Assembly (NCBI GenBank): GCA_022266195.1
Contig: WHVY01000001.1
Coordinates: forward strand, 11,904,001 to 11,968,000
Length of the DNA stretch: 64,000 nucleotides
From: Tetranychus cinnabarinus
Lineage: Eukaryota; Arthropoda; Arachnida; Trombidiformes; Tetranychidae
Direction: 5' to 3'
The notes beneath the pieces were generated by a model. The model worked only from the letters and a program-made list of their open reading frames with translations. It had not been told where the DNA came from and made no database searches. Both the position numbers and the translations under genes were made by a program. Shown here one piece after another: positions 36,785 through 47,825 of the stretch (position 1 is its first letter; each line of letters begins with the position of its first letter).

Positions 36785-38704
36785 TCAATCTTTCGATTTT
36801 TTTGAATATTTTTCAACAAGTTCACGGACTTTTTCAGCCAGTTGATCAGCTTTTTCTTGTGTTTTAGATTCTGCATAGACTCTGACAAGATCTTCAGTTC
36901 CAGAGGGTCGGACAATTACACGACTGTCCTCACCAAAAGTGGCAATCATTTGATTTAAATCATCCTGTAATCCTGCTGGTTCCAAAACAACTGTTGCGAT
37001 AGCATTAGTCTTTAAAAATTTGCGATCTGGAACAATTAATTTCAACAATCTTGATGGAGAAGTTTCATAAATTGCATCCCAATCTTCAATGTTCCAATCT
37101 TTAGCTCTGAGAATTGCTTCAACCAGAAGAAAATCTGATATTGCATCACCAGTTGCCTGATAAAAGCAAATAAAAAACGGAAATTAATACAACCAGAATT
37201 AACTATTATCTTGATTAAAATAAACTGTTGATATAAACTGTTGATATTAACCTGATTCATAAGATCGAAAACTTGTAGCAATAGTTTAGCAGATCCTGTT
37301 GAGTCAGTTCGTACAGTATTTTGAACCAAGTTGTAAGCTTTATCATTATAAAGAATCGAACCATGACCATTAGATTCGAAAAATATTGAAATATCACAGT
37401 CAGCAGCTTTACGCATCAGATGTTTAACCCCAGTGGCTGTATACTCTACATTGACACCAACAGTATTTCTGAGAAACTGAGTTGTCTTGCCATTTGAATA
37501 AGCAGTTTGGACGACTTGGATAGTCAATTTATCTTCCAGTTTGCAATCAGATAGCAATCCTTTGACGTAAAGGCAAAATAAAGCGGCTATCTTATCACCA
37601 TTACATATTCTCAAGGCGCCATTATCGTCACCTCTTTTGTAGTAATAAATAATTCTATCAACATCCCCATCAAACGATGCCCATCGTTCACCTGGTTTAC
37701 ATGAGCAACCAATTGGCTCTTTCATATCAGTTTCGACGTAAAAAGACCCGCATTTATGGTTAACCACACCGTTTCCAGAATTGTGAATATTAATTGTCAA
37801 ATAAGGTTCTAATAAAGATTTCATGAGTTTCATTTTGATTCCACCAACACCGTTAGCACAATCAATATTCAACAAAGGTTTGTAACTTTTAACTGTTGAT
37901 TTCAACGAAGCGCACTAAAGGGAATCAGAAAGAGTTAAGTAGGTGTTAATAAAAACATACAAACATAAACAAAAGAAAAGAGAACTTACCAAATTTGCAA
38001 AAGCACCCGAAAATTTGGTGAAATAACCAGATTCTGTAGGTTCACCTAAACTTTTGTTGTAAGCATAAACTATATAGTGTAATTGTGGTGTTGTTAAAAG
38101 CCCAAGATCACGAACACAGGTATCCATAGCTTTAACTCCATCAGCTGCTGACAAGGCTAACTTTTCTGAGCTATCTCGTGTATCCATGCCCATCAAAACT
38201 AAACCTTCACCTTTCATGTTCATCTTGAGGATCAAATTTTTAACTGAATCTTCCAACTTCTCATCTGACTCATTGGCTAATTCAGTACAAATAGGTTCCC
38301 ATGATTCTTCCAACATAGATCCAGTACAGTCAATCAATTTGATTCCATTATCTTCAGCTGGGTTGTGGGATGCAGTGATCATCAAACCAATAGCTTGACC
38401 ATTCATAACTTTAGATTTAATTGCAGCAATGAGGCCCATTCTAAATGCAATAGAATCAAGGATCTCAGCCCTAAAGACAAAGAAAAAAAGACATTGAAAG
38501 AAAGGAAAACAGAAATGATGGATCAAAACTAAGCCTGATACCAACGAAACGATAATAATCACTATAATTACATTCAAGTCAAAGTCAAAATTCATTGATT
38601 TCTTACCTTGCTCGTAGTCCAGAAGTTCCATAATCTACATGGTCGGGGTTTGATTTAGGATGCTTGCTAGCATATGCTTGAAACTGTGAAGACAATGAAC
38701 ACAT
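36785..38704 (-). CDS. PGM3: Phosphoacetylglucosamine mutase
   Basis: Four exons, 38704-38607, 38470-37990, 37914-37252 and 37156-36785, give 537 aa with consistent phases (human 542). The enzyme converts GlcNAc-6-phosphate to GlcNAc-1-phosphate on the route to UDP-GlcNAc, the precursor for chitin and glycoproteins. The catalytic phosphoserine loop is TASHNP (S67). The metal-binding loop FDGDVDR has D275, D277 and D279, with Val in place of the usual Ala. The phosphate-binding loop RPSGTED starts at R497. HGDGS-type sugar loop is represented by ESNGHGS in exon 3. The third donor is CAG/GTTAAT, weaker than the others. The start ATG at 38704 gives an N-terminus the same length as human; a pyrimidine-rich TCTTCACAG just inside it could instead be an acceptor for an upstream exon. 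Confidence 0.94.
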
Positions 38705-40094
38705 ATTTTGAAGCCGTTGGTACAACGGTGAGTAGCAATTTGATATGAAGCCTAATAAACTTGTAAATTTGTACAGTGTTGTAGATAAGAAACAGTGATT
38801 ATATTATTGATGTTAGTATGTGCTATAAAATGCCGATGATAGTCTAACGATAATGCAATTCGATATAATGAATTGAAACAGACAAGAAAAGTGGTAAGAA
38901 GTTTACAGCAATACAACAAAAATGAGTAATAATAACTCTCTATTCAATCTGCAGAGGGAGCTAAAAAGGAGTTCTTGTTTTTTCGTTTCCCATTTTTAAT
39001 TAAAATACTTTATAATTAAGCTTAATTGCGACTTTTATCTCGTTTAAATCAGTTTTATCTTTGAAATAACTATCTAAAAGTCAAGAAACTTGAGCTGTTA
39101 TTTGAATAGTAATAATTTGGAAGAAAAAGGTGGAAGTAAGTTAACAATGTTTACCTATTTTTATTAAACAATCAGCAACAAGAAACTGTTACAACAAAAG
39201 AAAAAATCTCAATTTGATAATGGTGAAAGCTGTCAAGTTGAAGTGACAATTTCTTATTCGTTTTTTTTCTCTCTTTTATTTCTCATTACTCTTGCATGAT
39301 TCATTGTTCTGATTTTTAATTGTTCAATTTGTTTTGGTGGTTTGAAATTAATGGCTGATGTTTATGTTCCTGTATCTGTGTTGCCACCCTTCTATATTTA
39401 CATCTTCAAATCTGTTTACAGGAACCATTTTGATACAATTATCTGGCTACATCTCTGTTGATAGACAATAGACAACTGTTGATGATTGACGTTGAGATAT
39501 TTTCACTCAAATAATTGACTTTACTGAATGGAATCAGTTTGGTATAAATTATACAGAGGAAATGACATTTATGCTACAACTTGGAGCTATTTATTGCTGT
39601 GATATTTGCGTGATTAACCAGGATGCAAGATGATTTGTAATGAACTGTCTGATCTGTTTATCTAACAAATGACTCCATCAAAATGATCATAACACCTCAT
39701 CGTAACATCTCGATGACCATTTCATACAAACCATGTCTGACCATTTTATTTCTAGATTCAAGATAATCTTGATCTAATAAAAAGCCTCATACATCACCTT
39801 TAGTCTGATTTTCCAGCCAAAAGTCATAATTGTTTGTAAAATTCAATGAAACACCTGTATTCCACTAACAAGCCAAAACAGTTATGATGATGAAAAATGA
39901 TGAAATGTGTTTGATAATTCTGTTTATACAACAACTGTTGATATGGAAAGCAGAATCGAGAGGAATTATACCATTAAACTGTGTCTATAACAATCAACTG
40001 TGTGAATCAGTTGAAGCCCAAATCAGGTATGTAAAATGTCTAATTGTGGTGACTGAAGTTTAATTTCATTTTTCTTTCCAGCAGTGATGATAAA
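38705..40094. other. PGM3 upstream region and 5' part of next gene
   Basis: AT-rich. It contains the PGM3 promoter side and, near 40027, a CAG/GTATGT donor that may end a 5'-UTR exon for the small gene at 40095 (acceptor TTTCCAG at about 40075-40081). Positions 39293-39358 recur at 42221-42287. No further coding sequence is seen. Confidence 0.4.
39293..39358. repeat. Duplicated block A, copy 1
   Basis: About 65 bp beginning TGCATGATTCAT and ending TTAATGGCTGA are nearly identical to 42221-42287. In the second copy this block is fused directly to block B (3' end of the 87-aa gene), whereas here the two are about 900 bp apart. Confidence 0.85.
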
Positions 40095-40358
40095 ATGGCC
40101 AGTTATTTGAATAAAGATGCTTTCGATATTCAAATCAGCGATGATAGTGAATTAAATGATTTGGATGATTACGGACAACCTTTCATTGGAGACGAAAAAA
40201 GGGTTAAAGTTAAAAAATCAAAGACAGAGATTAACCTGGACCCATTGATTCCCATATTAACCCAGATTGCCGCCAAGCGAAAGCAGGAAGGTAAAAACCG
40301 AAAAGATGATCCAAATAAAGCTCCTAATCGGAATTTCCAAACTCAAGGATGGCGCTGA
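40095..40358 (+). CDS. Small charged protein of unknown function
   Basis: An 87-aa frame starting at an ATG just after a plausible 3' splice site (TTTCCAG). The protein is acidic in its first 35 residues and Lys/Arg-rich and polar afterwards, ending NRNFQTQGWR. It has no signal peptide, membrane segment or domain that I recognise. A termination codon is followed within 10 bp by AATAAA. Support for a real gene: the upstream donor/acceptor pair and the fact that the last 34 codons with the same stop are conserved in a duplicated copy at 42288 with few differences. It is probably nuclear or cytosolic, but no function can be assigned. Confidence 0.55.
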   Translation: MASYLNKDAFDIQISDDSELNDLDDYGQPFIGDEKRVKVKKSKTEINLDPLIPILTQIAAKRKQEGKNRKDDPNKAPNRNFQTQGWR

Positions 40359-40572
40359 TATGAATAAAGTTCAATCTTATTTATTAAACCAACTGAATAG
40401 CTAGTCATACTTAAATTTTAGATCCATTAGATTTTTGTTTGCTTTACTTCGCATTTATTTGATCGCATTTTTTCAACCATCAATTTCCCCCAAAGTCGCT
40501 GTCAAACTCAATTGTCAAATCAATCAAACTTCGAACATTAAACTTTAATTATTTCCAATTATCAATTTCCTT
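40256..40572. repeat. Duplicated block B, copy 1 (3' end of small gene)
   Basis: About 315 bp starting within the 87-aa gene at TTAACCCAGATTGCC and covering its 3' UTR are repeated at 42288-42602 with only scattered substitutions. Confidence 0.88.
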
Positions 40573-40587
40573 TCCTTTCCTTTTCAA

Positions 40588-40668
40588 TCTCCAGATAAGA
40601 ACCAAATAAACCAAGTACCCCAAGTGAACCCAGACAACCCAAATGAACCAGTGTTACCAATTCGAAAG
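40588..40668. repeat. Duplicated block C, fragment of the gene at 42999
   Basis: Some 80 bp (TCTCCAGATAAGAACC ... CCAATTCG) match codons 6-31 of the small gene at 42999-43265. Here the reading ends soon after at a TAG, so it is a gene fragment inserted between block B and the isovaleryl-CoA dehydrogenase pseudogene. Confidence 0.85.
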
Positions 40669-40741
40669 TAGATATGAGAATTGAAGTCTCCTTGAATGTA
40701 TCACAGTTTATGACTTGAACTCACTCTTAGTTATTGTCTAG

Positions 40742-41920
40742 CCATTTAACAATTTGCCACTTGATTTGGTTGGAAAGATTGACAAAGATGGACACTATCC
40801 TGGATTCCGGGATTTTTTTAAAAAACTTGGTTCAATGGGACTTCTAGGTCCAACTGTTTCCAGGGAGTATGGTGGACTTGATTTAACCTATCTTGATCAT
40901 TGTATAATCATGGAAGAGATAAGTCGATCCAGTGCTGCTCTTGGACTTTCCTATGGAGCTCACACAAACCTGTGTATAAATCAAATATTTGTTAATGGAA
41001 ATGAAGAGCAAAAAGTTAAATACTTACCTGGATTAATTGATGGATCCAAGATTGGTTCTTTAGCCATGTCTGAGACTGGTGCTGGAAGTGATGTTGTTTC
41101 AATGAAGACAAAAGCCGAGAAAAAAGGTAACTTAAATTGCAAGGCACTCAAGCTAGATTAAGAAGCAAAATGTACAGTGTCATTAGAGATGCTGAAATGC
41201 TCTCAAAAGCTTTGACTCATATGTGAATAAATCATGAGGCAACTAAAAATTGATTTTGATTGAATTCATTTCATTTTGTGTTTCTTCAGGTGACTATTAT
41301 GTGATTAATGGAAGCAAATTTTGGATTACCAATGGTGCTGAAGCTGATGTTGTTTTCCTGTATGCTAGAACAAGTGATAAAGGAATCACTGCCTTTATCA
41401 TTGAGAAAGGAATGGAAGGATTCTCGCTTGGACAACAAATTGATAAACTTGGAATGAGAGTATCGCCAACAACTGAACTACTTTTTCAAGATTTGAAGGT
41501 TCCTGAAAGGAACATTGTCGGTGGATTGAACAATGTAATGTCAGGTATTTATCGTTTCTTACACATCCCTTTGGATCCGATCGGGTGAACATCACAACTA
41601 ATCTGTTGGTTATCACTTTAAATTTCAGGTCTTGATAAGGAAAGGTTGGTTCTAGCTGCTGGTCCTGTTGGTATCATGCAAATGGCCTGTGAATTAGCTT
41701 TTGGATTATACTCATCAATCAATTTGGCAAACCTATTGGTACTTTCCAGATTCTTCAGGCTAAAATGGCTGATATGTATGTTGCTCTTAGTGTGTCTAGA
41801 GCATATGTTTATAATGTTGCTCGAGCGATTACAAATTATTATGCTCGAAAAGATATTGATATCAAAGGACCCTCGCCTTACACCAAAGATTGTGCTGGTG
41901 TCATACTTTACACCGGTGAA
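40742..41920 (+). pseudogene. Isovaleryl-CoA dehydrogenase pseudogene
   Basis: Exon-like blocks 40742-41131, 41290-41552 and 41629-41920 encode recognisable acyl-CoA dehydrogenase sequence close to mitochondrial IVD (leucine catabolism): LSYGAHTNLCINQ, LAMSETGAGSDVVSMK, KFWITNGAEADV, LDKERLVLAAGP and KMADMY. Introns with splice signals remain, so it arose by DNA duplication and not by retroposition. It is broken: the targeting peptide and N-terminal region are absent and replaced by unrelated duplicated fragments; within 41695-41740 the reading must change frame twice (MACELAFG, then DYTHQ, then QFGKPIGTFQ); a few residues are missing before VMSGLDKERL; and the conserved C-terminal part (GGNGY, RLVIGRAF-type end) is missing after GVILYTGE. 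A functional IVD is presumably elsewhere in the genome. Confidence 0.85.
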
Positions 41921-42220
41921 CTTCTTTTTGTTATTCACGTGGTTAGCTTTTTCTGAAGCTTAGCACTAGCACTTAGTCGACTCAGTTGATAGCTCTGTCA
42001 ACTGGCGCTCAGTCGAATCTTGATCGACTGACTTCGGAGTCTAATTTAATTCATGATTTTCTCTATGAATCTCTCACAATGTGATTAGTCTTGTAATTAG
42101 CTCAATCAAGACAACATGTATCTTCGTTATATTATACTGGCTACAGCCATTTGGCCAACTGTCTTGAATATGCTCTACGTGATAATATGAGTATAGCCAT
42201 TGTAGCCATGGTTGACAATA
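41921..42220. other. Junction sequence between IVD pseudogene and duplicated blocks
   Basis: Contains short palindromic repeats around AGTCGACT and TCGACTGA (about 41975-42030) but no open reading frame of interest. Origin unknown. Confidence 0.3.
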
Positions 42221-42287
42221 ATGCATGATTCATCGTTCTGATTTTTAATTGTTCAATTTGTTTTGGTGGTTTGAAATTAATGGCTGA
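42221..42287. repeat. Duplicated block A, copy 2
   Basis: Near-identical to 39293-39358; joined directly to block B here. Confidence 0.85.
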
Positions 42288-42602
42288 ATTAACCCAGATT
42301 GCCGCCAAGCGAAAACAGGAAGGTAAAAACCGAAAAGATGATCCAAATAAAGCTCCTAATCGGAATTTCCAAACTCAAGGATGGCGCTGATTTGAATAAA
42401 GTTCAATCTTATTTATTAAACCAACTGAATAGCTAGTCATACTTAAATTTTAGATCGATTAGATTCCTGTTTGCTTTACTTCGCACTTAAATGATCGCAT
42501 TTTTTCAACCATCAATTTCCCTCAAAGTCGCTGTCAAACTCAACTGTCAAATCAATCAAACTTCGAACATTAAACTTTAATTATTTCCAATTATCAATTT
42601 CT
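42288..42602 (+). pseudogene. 3' fragment of the 87-aa gene
   Basis: Copy of 40256-40572. It keeps the last 34 codons (from LTQIAAKRKQ) and the TGA of the small gene but lacks its start and first 53 codons. Block A sits immediately upstream in place of the missing part, so this is a deletion-bearing duplicate. Confidence 0.82.
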
Positions 42603-42998
42603 TTTTCCTAGTCTTATCCTCAGGGTAAGAGATTCGGGAAGATTCGGATATTAATCAGTTTAAACAATTAGACGTTAAGTTGGGATAAGAAGATTTTATG
42701 AAAAAACCGCTTAAGTTTGTTAACATTATTGTCCGTAGATGGCGAGCAGGGCTCTACTTCTTCAGAAGAAGTTCTTCTCTTCTTTGTTTTCAAATCAAAT
42801 AAATTTCAAATTCACACTTCAAAAATCAAAAGTCTGTTGTTATTTGGAATCAACTCAAGTTTAAAAACTTTACTTCCAATTTATCTCAACTTTAAATTGT
42901 TTTATTGTTTAAATAAAACTCTGCAAAGTAAACTTGTCTATTTTATTTCTACTTTATTGATACCATTCTAAAGGAATCAAAAGCAAACAACATCAAAG
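42603..42998. other. Upstream region of the small gene at 42999
   Basis: AT-rich, with no repeats shared with neighbours that I can see. It should contain the promoter of the following gene. The 84-codon frame at 42717-42971 is low in information and unsupported. Confidence 0.3.
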
Positions 42999-43265
42999 AT
43001 GCCTGGACTACTCAAATCTCCAGATAAGAACTCAATAAATCAAGTACCCCAAGTGAACCCAGACGCCCCAAATGAACCAGTGGTACCAATTCGCCGAACT
43101 TTCCGACGACGACCAACCATTGTATTCGAAGATTTAGAGATAATCGACGTTCGTATGCATTCGCGACCAGAAAACGCATCACCAATGCAGCTTTTTTTCA
43201 ATTCAGCTCCATTTCCCAGAGTCTCAGTTCGTCGTGCGGATGGTGTATCAAGAAAACTTGGTTAA
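42999..43265 (+). CDS. Small Pro/Arg-rich protein of unknown function
   Basis: An 88-aa frame with a good ATG context (AAAGATGCC). The first 30 residues are Pro/Asn-rich (NQVPQVNPDAPNEPVVP), followed by a basic RRTFRRRP patch and a mixed C-terminus ending SRKLG. No signal peptide or membrane helix is visible and I recognise no family. Part of its N-terminus is copied at 40588-40668. AATAAA lies near 43415. The coding-like composition of the whole frame favours a real gene, but this is uncertain. Confidence 0.45.
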   Translation: MPGLLKSPDKNSINQVPQVNPDAPNEPVVPIRRTFRRRPTIVFEDLEIIDVRMHSRPENASPMQLFFNSAPFPRVSVRRADGVSRKLG

Positions 43266-43505
43266 ACTCAATCAGGACATTGCTCATTCAGCAAAGCATT
43301 TTGACGAAAATTTTGATTTCTAACTTATTATTTACTCTTAATTGAATGATTTATACAACTCAATCTTGATTTCTGACAATGTACCCACAAATAATTCTTT
43401 ATCAATCTGATCTTCAATAAACGTTTTTTTTACCCTCAAAAAAGTGCTCAAAATCTTTACTTTCTCCTCTAAAATTTGTATTTATATCAAAATAGGAAAA
43501 ACTTG

Positions 43506-43829
43506 CAAGGGAAGGCTCCCAAACACGACACCATTTTTCAATTTGTTTTTGGCCTCAAAATATTCGTTGTCTACTCATAGGTTTATGTGCTTAATGCAAG
43601 TAATGTGGACCATTTTATGATAAAATGGTAAAATTTGTTTTTGAATATTTCTTGATAGATGCACATTGCGTTCAATAGGCTTAACCTATGCAAAAATTGA
43701 TACTTTGACACCCTGTGACTTTTGAACGGAGCATTTGCGAAACGAAAGGCTTGACAGAGGTTCATATCTGACCTATTAGAATATTTTGAGGTCAAAAAAC
43801 TTGAAAGCTGGTGTAGGAACCTTCCCTTG
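43506..43829. mobile_element. MITE-like element with imperfect terminal inverted repeats
   Basis: About 324 bp bounded by CAAGGGAAGG on the left and its complement CCTTCCCTTG on the right. The inverted similarity extends roughly 75 bp inward (left GGCCTCAAAATATTCG, right AATATTTTGAGGTC). A near-perfect short palindrome (ACCATTTTATGATAAAATGGT) lies at 43609-43629. There is no transposase frame, so it would be non-autonomous. I could not identify a clear target-site duplication. Confidence 0.65.
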
Positions 43830-44214
43830 TTAGATCTATAGGAAAAATATATAGAAGAAATGTTCCTAAAGTTTAATTCTTTGAAAAAATTAAACTCATT
43901 AAATAGACGGAAACAAAAGAGATTTAAAATGAATAATTTTTAAGTGGATTCAATTTAAGCCGCTTAGGTATACTTTCGAGAATAGTTGTTAGATGACGCT
44001 GAATGCAAGGGCCTCATTCAAATTGAGGGAGCCACTGAGCCACTGTAAAGTCAAAGAATACTATCTCTGCAATATCTTTTTTCTCATCCTGGTCGCTTTT
44101 CCAACTGAAATTGAGAAAATCATCATTTGGTGAAGTGAATAGTGATGATCATTAAGTAATTTTGTTTTCGTTTTGGATTTAATTTTGATTTTTATAGTGA
44201 TAAAGTTGGTGAAA

Positions 44215-47200
44215 ATGTCTACAAATATTCATAATCAAGTTATTTCATCAAGTGGGACCGTTTTCACTGTAACCAAGCCTGTTTCAAGTCAAAGTGGATC
44301 AAATCAACAGCCACAGATATTGGCTCAAGTTGTCTCTAATCCAGGCAACCAGCCTAATTTTTCACAAGTTGTTTTAGCACCTAGTCGACCTGTATCAAAT
44401 GCTGTAACCGTGACGCCAACAACAACGGGTATAAATCAAGCCCAAAGAGGACTACCACCTAGAATAATTAATTTACCTCCACAAGTCAGATTAGCTCCTC
44501 AAACCATCATTACCAGACCGGGAATCTCTGGGATCCAGGTAAATGCATAGCATAAAGCTTTACTCTACTTTCTGTGGTATACTTGTAGACAATTTTAGCT
44601 TTTTTTCTTCATCTAATGGTATTATTATGAAGCAAATTTTATATTTAGTATATTTTTAGTGGATAAATTTGAAAAAATTGCATTCGTCTGATATTTTTTA
44701 GATGATACTAAATTAAGCTCTATGTAAGAACGAAATTGGTCATAGCGGGAACTCTATAACATATTCTTATGCGTTTTGCTCTTAGAGCTTACTTTTTTTT
44801 ACTTTAATATTTCTCGTGTTTGTATAATTCTAATATTATATACTTTCTTTTATATTTTCAGCAAGGATATGCATTACCAGGATTTGGTAAAAATGCAATT
44901 CTCATCAAATCTGGTGATGGTCAATTTCAATTTGTTAATGTTGCTCCAAACATGAATCCAACACCCGGAGCACAAACTATTAGACTGACTGTACCAGTGA
45001 CAGGTGTATCAACGATACCGCAATCTACCAATGTGGGAACAACAATAAGAGCACAGCCACAAATGACTGCTGTACCGAACTCTGCAGTAATCACTTCTAG
45101 AAGTGGCCAACCAGTACAACTAAATCAACAATTAACCATTCAAACCACCACGGCAAATGCCCAAGCTGCATCTTCCCAACCATCTCAAATGTCACCGAAT
45201 ACAGCTAAAACGAAGTGCAAAAACTTTTTATCCACATTAATTAGATTAGCCAGTGATCAGCCTGAACAAACTGCCACCAATGTGAAAAACTTGATCCAAA
45301 GCCTTATCGTAAGTTGAACACATATTTTATTTCTTCTAATGGCGCAATTTTTATCATTGTTTCTCAACGCAATTTCATTTCTATCCAAATGATTTCTAGG
45401 ATGGAGCAATCCAGCCCGAAGAGTTCACTAATCAACTGCAAAGTGAGCTACATTCTTCTCCTCAACCGTGTCTTATACCATTTCTCAAAGTAAGTTATAA
45501 TATTATCTTTAATCAAACATGCAGAATCCTTGTTAACATTTGATTTCAATTACAGAAAAGTTTGCCTTATCTTCGACATTCATTGATGATGCATGAGATG
45601 TCAATCGATGGTGTCCGGCCTCCTCCTCCTGGCTCTGTCCAATTACCACCTCAGCAGCAATCAACCTCTCAAATTCAGGTAAGTTACTCTTGATTACACT
45701 TTTTGACATCTCCAGTAACTTTTCATCTCTTTATTTGCAGATTAACCCGCAATCTAGACAAACATCCATTCGTTTAGTTGCAGCACCAATGACAAATCTG
45801 TCTCAACTACATCAGGGAGCTACCGTTATAACTGGCATTCGTCCACAAAATAGTTATTCTTCATCGTCAACTGGGACCACAATAACAGCTGTGACAACAG
45901 CACAAATATCCAGCAAAATGCCACTTATATCGCAAAACAGTGCTAGAGCTAAACCATCAGTAGCCAAGGCAAGAAATATAGCATTATCCAAAGAAAAAGA
46001 AAAGAAAAGCTTTGTTTCAACACTTCGTGATGATGACGATATAAACGATGTTGCTGCTATGGGAGGTGTAAATTTAGTGGAAGAAAGTCAAAGAATATTG
46101 GCGACTAATGCAGAATTCGTTGGAGCTCAGATTAGATCTTGTAAAGATGAAAATTTTCTATTCACCAATCCTCTTCAAAATCGTATTAACGAAATAGGTA
46201 TGTATCTTGAGCGATTTCAGCAAAGAATTAAGATGAGGTTACTTTTTAATTACTTCATTAATGGTATATAAGTAAAATTTCACTTACTGCCTTCTCGAAT
46301 TTTTTACACTTACAATATTAATGAGTGTCAGATTTCAAACTGAAACAATCATTCTAAGGCGTCTTCACAAAAAAAATCCAAATTAATATTTATTCTCTTT
46401 ATCTTTCCAGCTAAAAAGAATGGTCTCGATGATGTGCTTTCCGATGTTGTGTCACTAGTCTCTCATGCAGCGCAAGAGCGTTTAAAAACTTTAGTTGAAA
46501 AATTAGGAATCATTGCTGAACATAGAATGGAAAATTTTAAGGTAAGTCATATATGATTTAGATGATAATAGATCAATACTAACTTCTCTATTTTCGTTTT
46601 CAGAATGATCCTCATTACGAAGTTACACAAGATGTTAGAGCACAAACTAAATTTCTCGAAGAATTGGATAGACTGGAAAAGAAAAGGCACGAAGAACAAG
46701 AAAGAGAAATGCTAATGCGAGCGGCTAAGGTATGTATCTCATTTGAAATCTGAAAAATTAAATCTGTCCAATATTTGCATACTAATCTAATCTAATTATT
46801 GTGTTTTCTTTTACAGAGTCGATCAAAATTGGAAGATCCTGAGCAGCTTAAGTTGAAACAAAAGGCAAAGGAAATGCAAAGAGCTGAATTAGAAGAAGCT
46901 CGCCAAAGAGAAGCAAATGAAACTGCTTTACTAGCCATAGGTCCTCGTAAAAAGATGAAAACATCATTCTCATCAGATAATAGTATAAATAATTCATTCA
47001 TAAACAACTCATCGAATAACCAACAAGGCCTATCATTCTTTTCAAGTACACCAGCAAAGACACAGGTCAGTTTATCTTCGTTTATCTCATTCATGTTGCC
47101 ATCTTTTCTTATTTGACTCAATTTTCATAAAAATATTTACTTTTTCTTGTTCTACAGATGCGTCGCTTCAAGCGAGTCAATATCCGTGATTTACAGTTTT

Positions 47201-47262
47201 TAATGGAACAAGAACGCGAAATGATTCGAAGTATAATGCTTTATAAAGCATATGTCAAATAA
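44215..47262 (+). CDS. Taf4: TFIID subunit TAF4
   Basis: Nine coding exons: 44215-44538, 44862-45308, 45400-45489, 45556-45678, 45741-46197, 46411-46541, 46604-46729, 46817-47065 and 47158-47262. All junctions keep phase and give 683 aa. The first 220 residues are Gln/Ser/Thr/Pro-rich, as in TAF4 activator-binding regions. A TAFH/NHR1 domain spans about 220-315 (KCKNFLSTLIRLASDQP through LPYLRHSLM). The C-terminal TAF4 domain (about 419-683) starts FVSTLRDDDDINDVAAMGG, includes the histone-fold region that pairs with TAF12, and ends with NIRDLQFLMEQERE. TAF4 is a core scaffold of TFIID at RNA polymerase II promoters. An AATAAA signal is at 47309-47314. The protein is shorter than human TAF4 mainly in the N-terminal low-complexity part. 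Confidence 0.95.
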
Positions 47263-47825
47263 TATTATTTAAAGAAAAAGTGAATAAGTAATTCGTAAAT
47301 CAACTTTTAATAAAATTGGATGGTAGTTAACAACCTACCATAATCACCAAAGGAGAACTCAAAAAATGCGTTTCAGTCTAATTAGAGATAAATTATGCAT
47401 TACCGCTGTTTCTTTCTTGTTTTTCTTGGATATCCAAAGCTTTTCCGGTAAAAAAACAAATAGGGAAACAAAGAAGGAATTTTGAGGACTTTATTCATGT
47501 TTAAAGCTGTCTTTAATGCTATTCTAAAAAAGATAGCATCTTATATTTCATCATCACTTTCACCTACACTTTCATCAAAAAAAACATCTCATCTTTAAAT
47601 TCACCTTCATCGCAACCATCTCTATCGTTTTCAACGTTTCAACTGAAGCTCAACATTTTATCAGAATGAATATATGACAGGTTAAACATTGAAACAATAA
47701 ATACAGATTATCTTTTACCTTCCTTTTGCTTTCTTTCTAGCATCACTTTTCACTATCATTGTGTATATAAAACCCTATTATATAATTATAACTAAAAAAA
47801 TCAAAATAGATATTTCGACGAAAAA
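47263..47825. other. Convergent 3' region of TAF4 and CPOX
   Basis: Holds the TAF4 3' UTR with its polyadenylation signal and the CPOX 3' UTR on the other strand. AT-rich; no coding sequence seen. Confidence 0.5.

Noticed and set aside
41646..41963. 105-codon frame read as a novel protein
   Set aside because: It is the IVD pseudogene read in the frame before its frameshift; real homology switches frame inside it.
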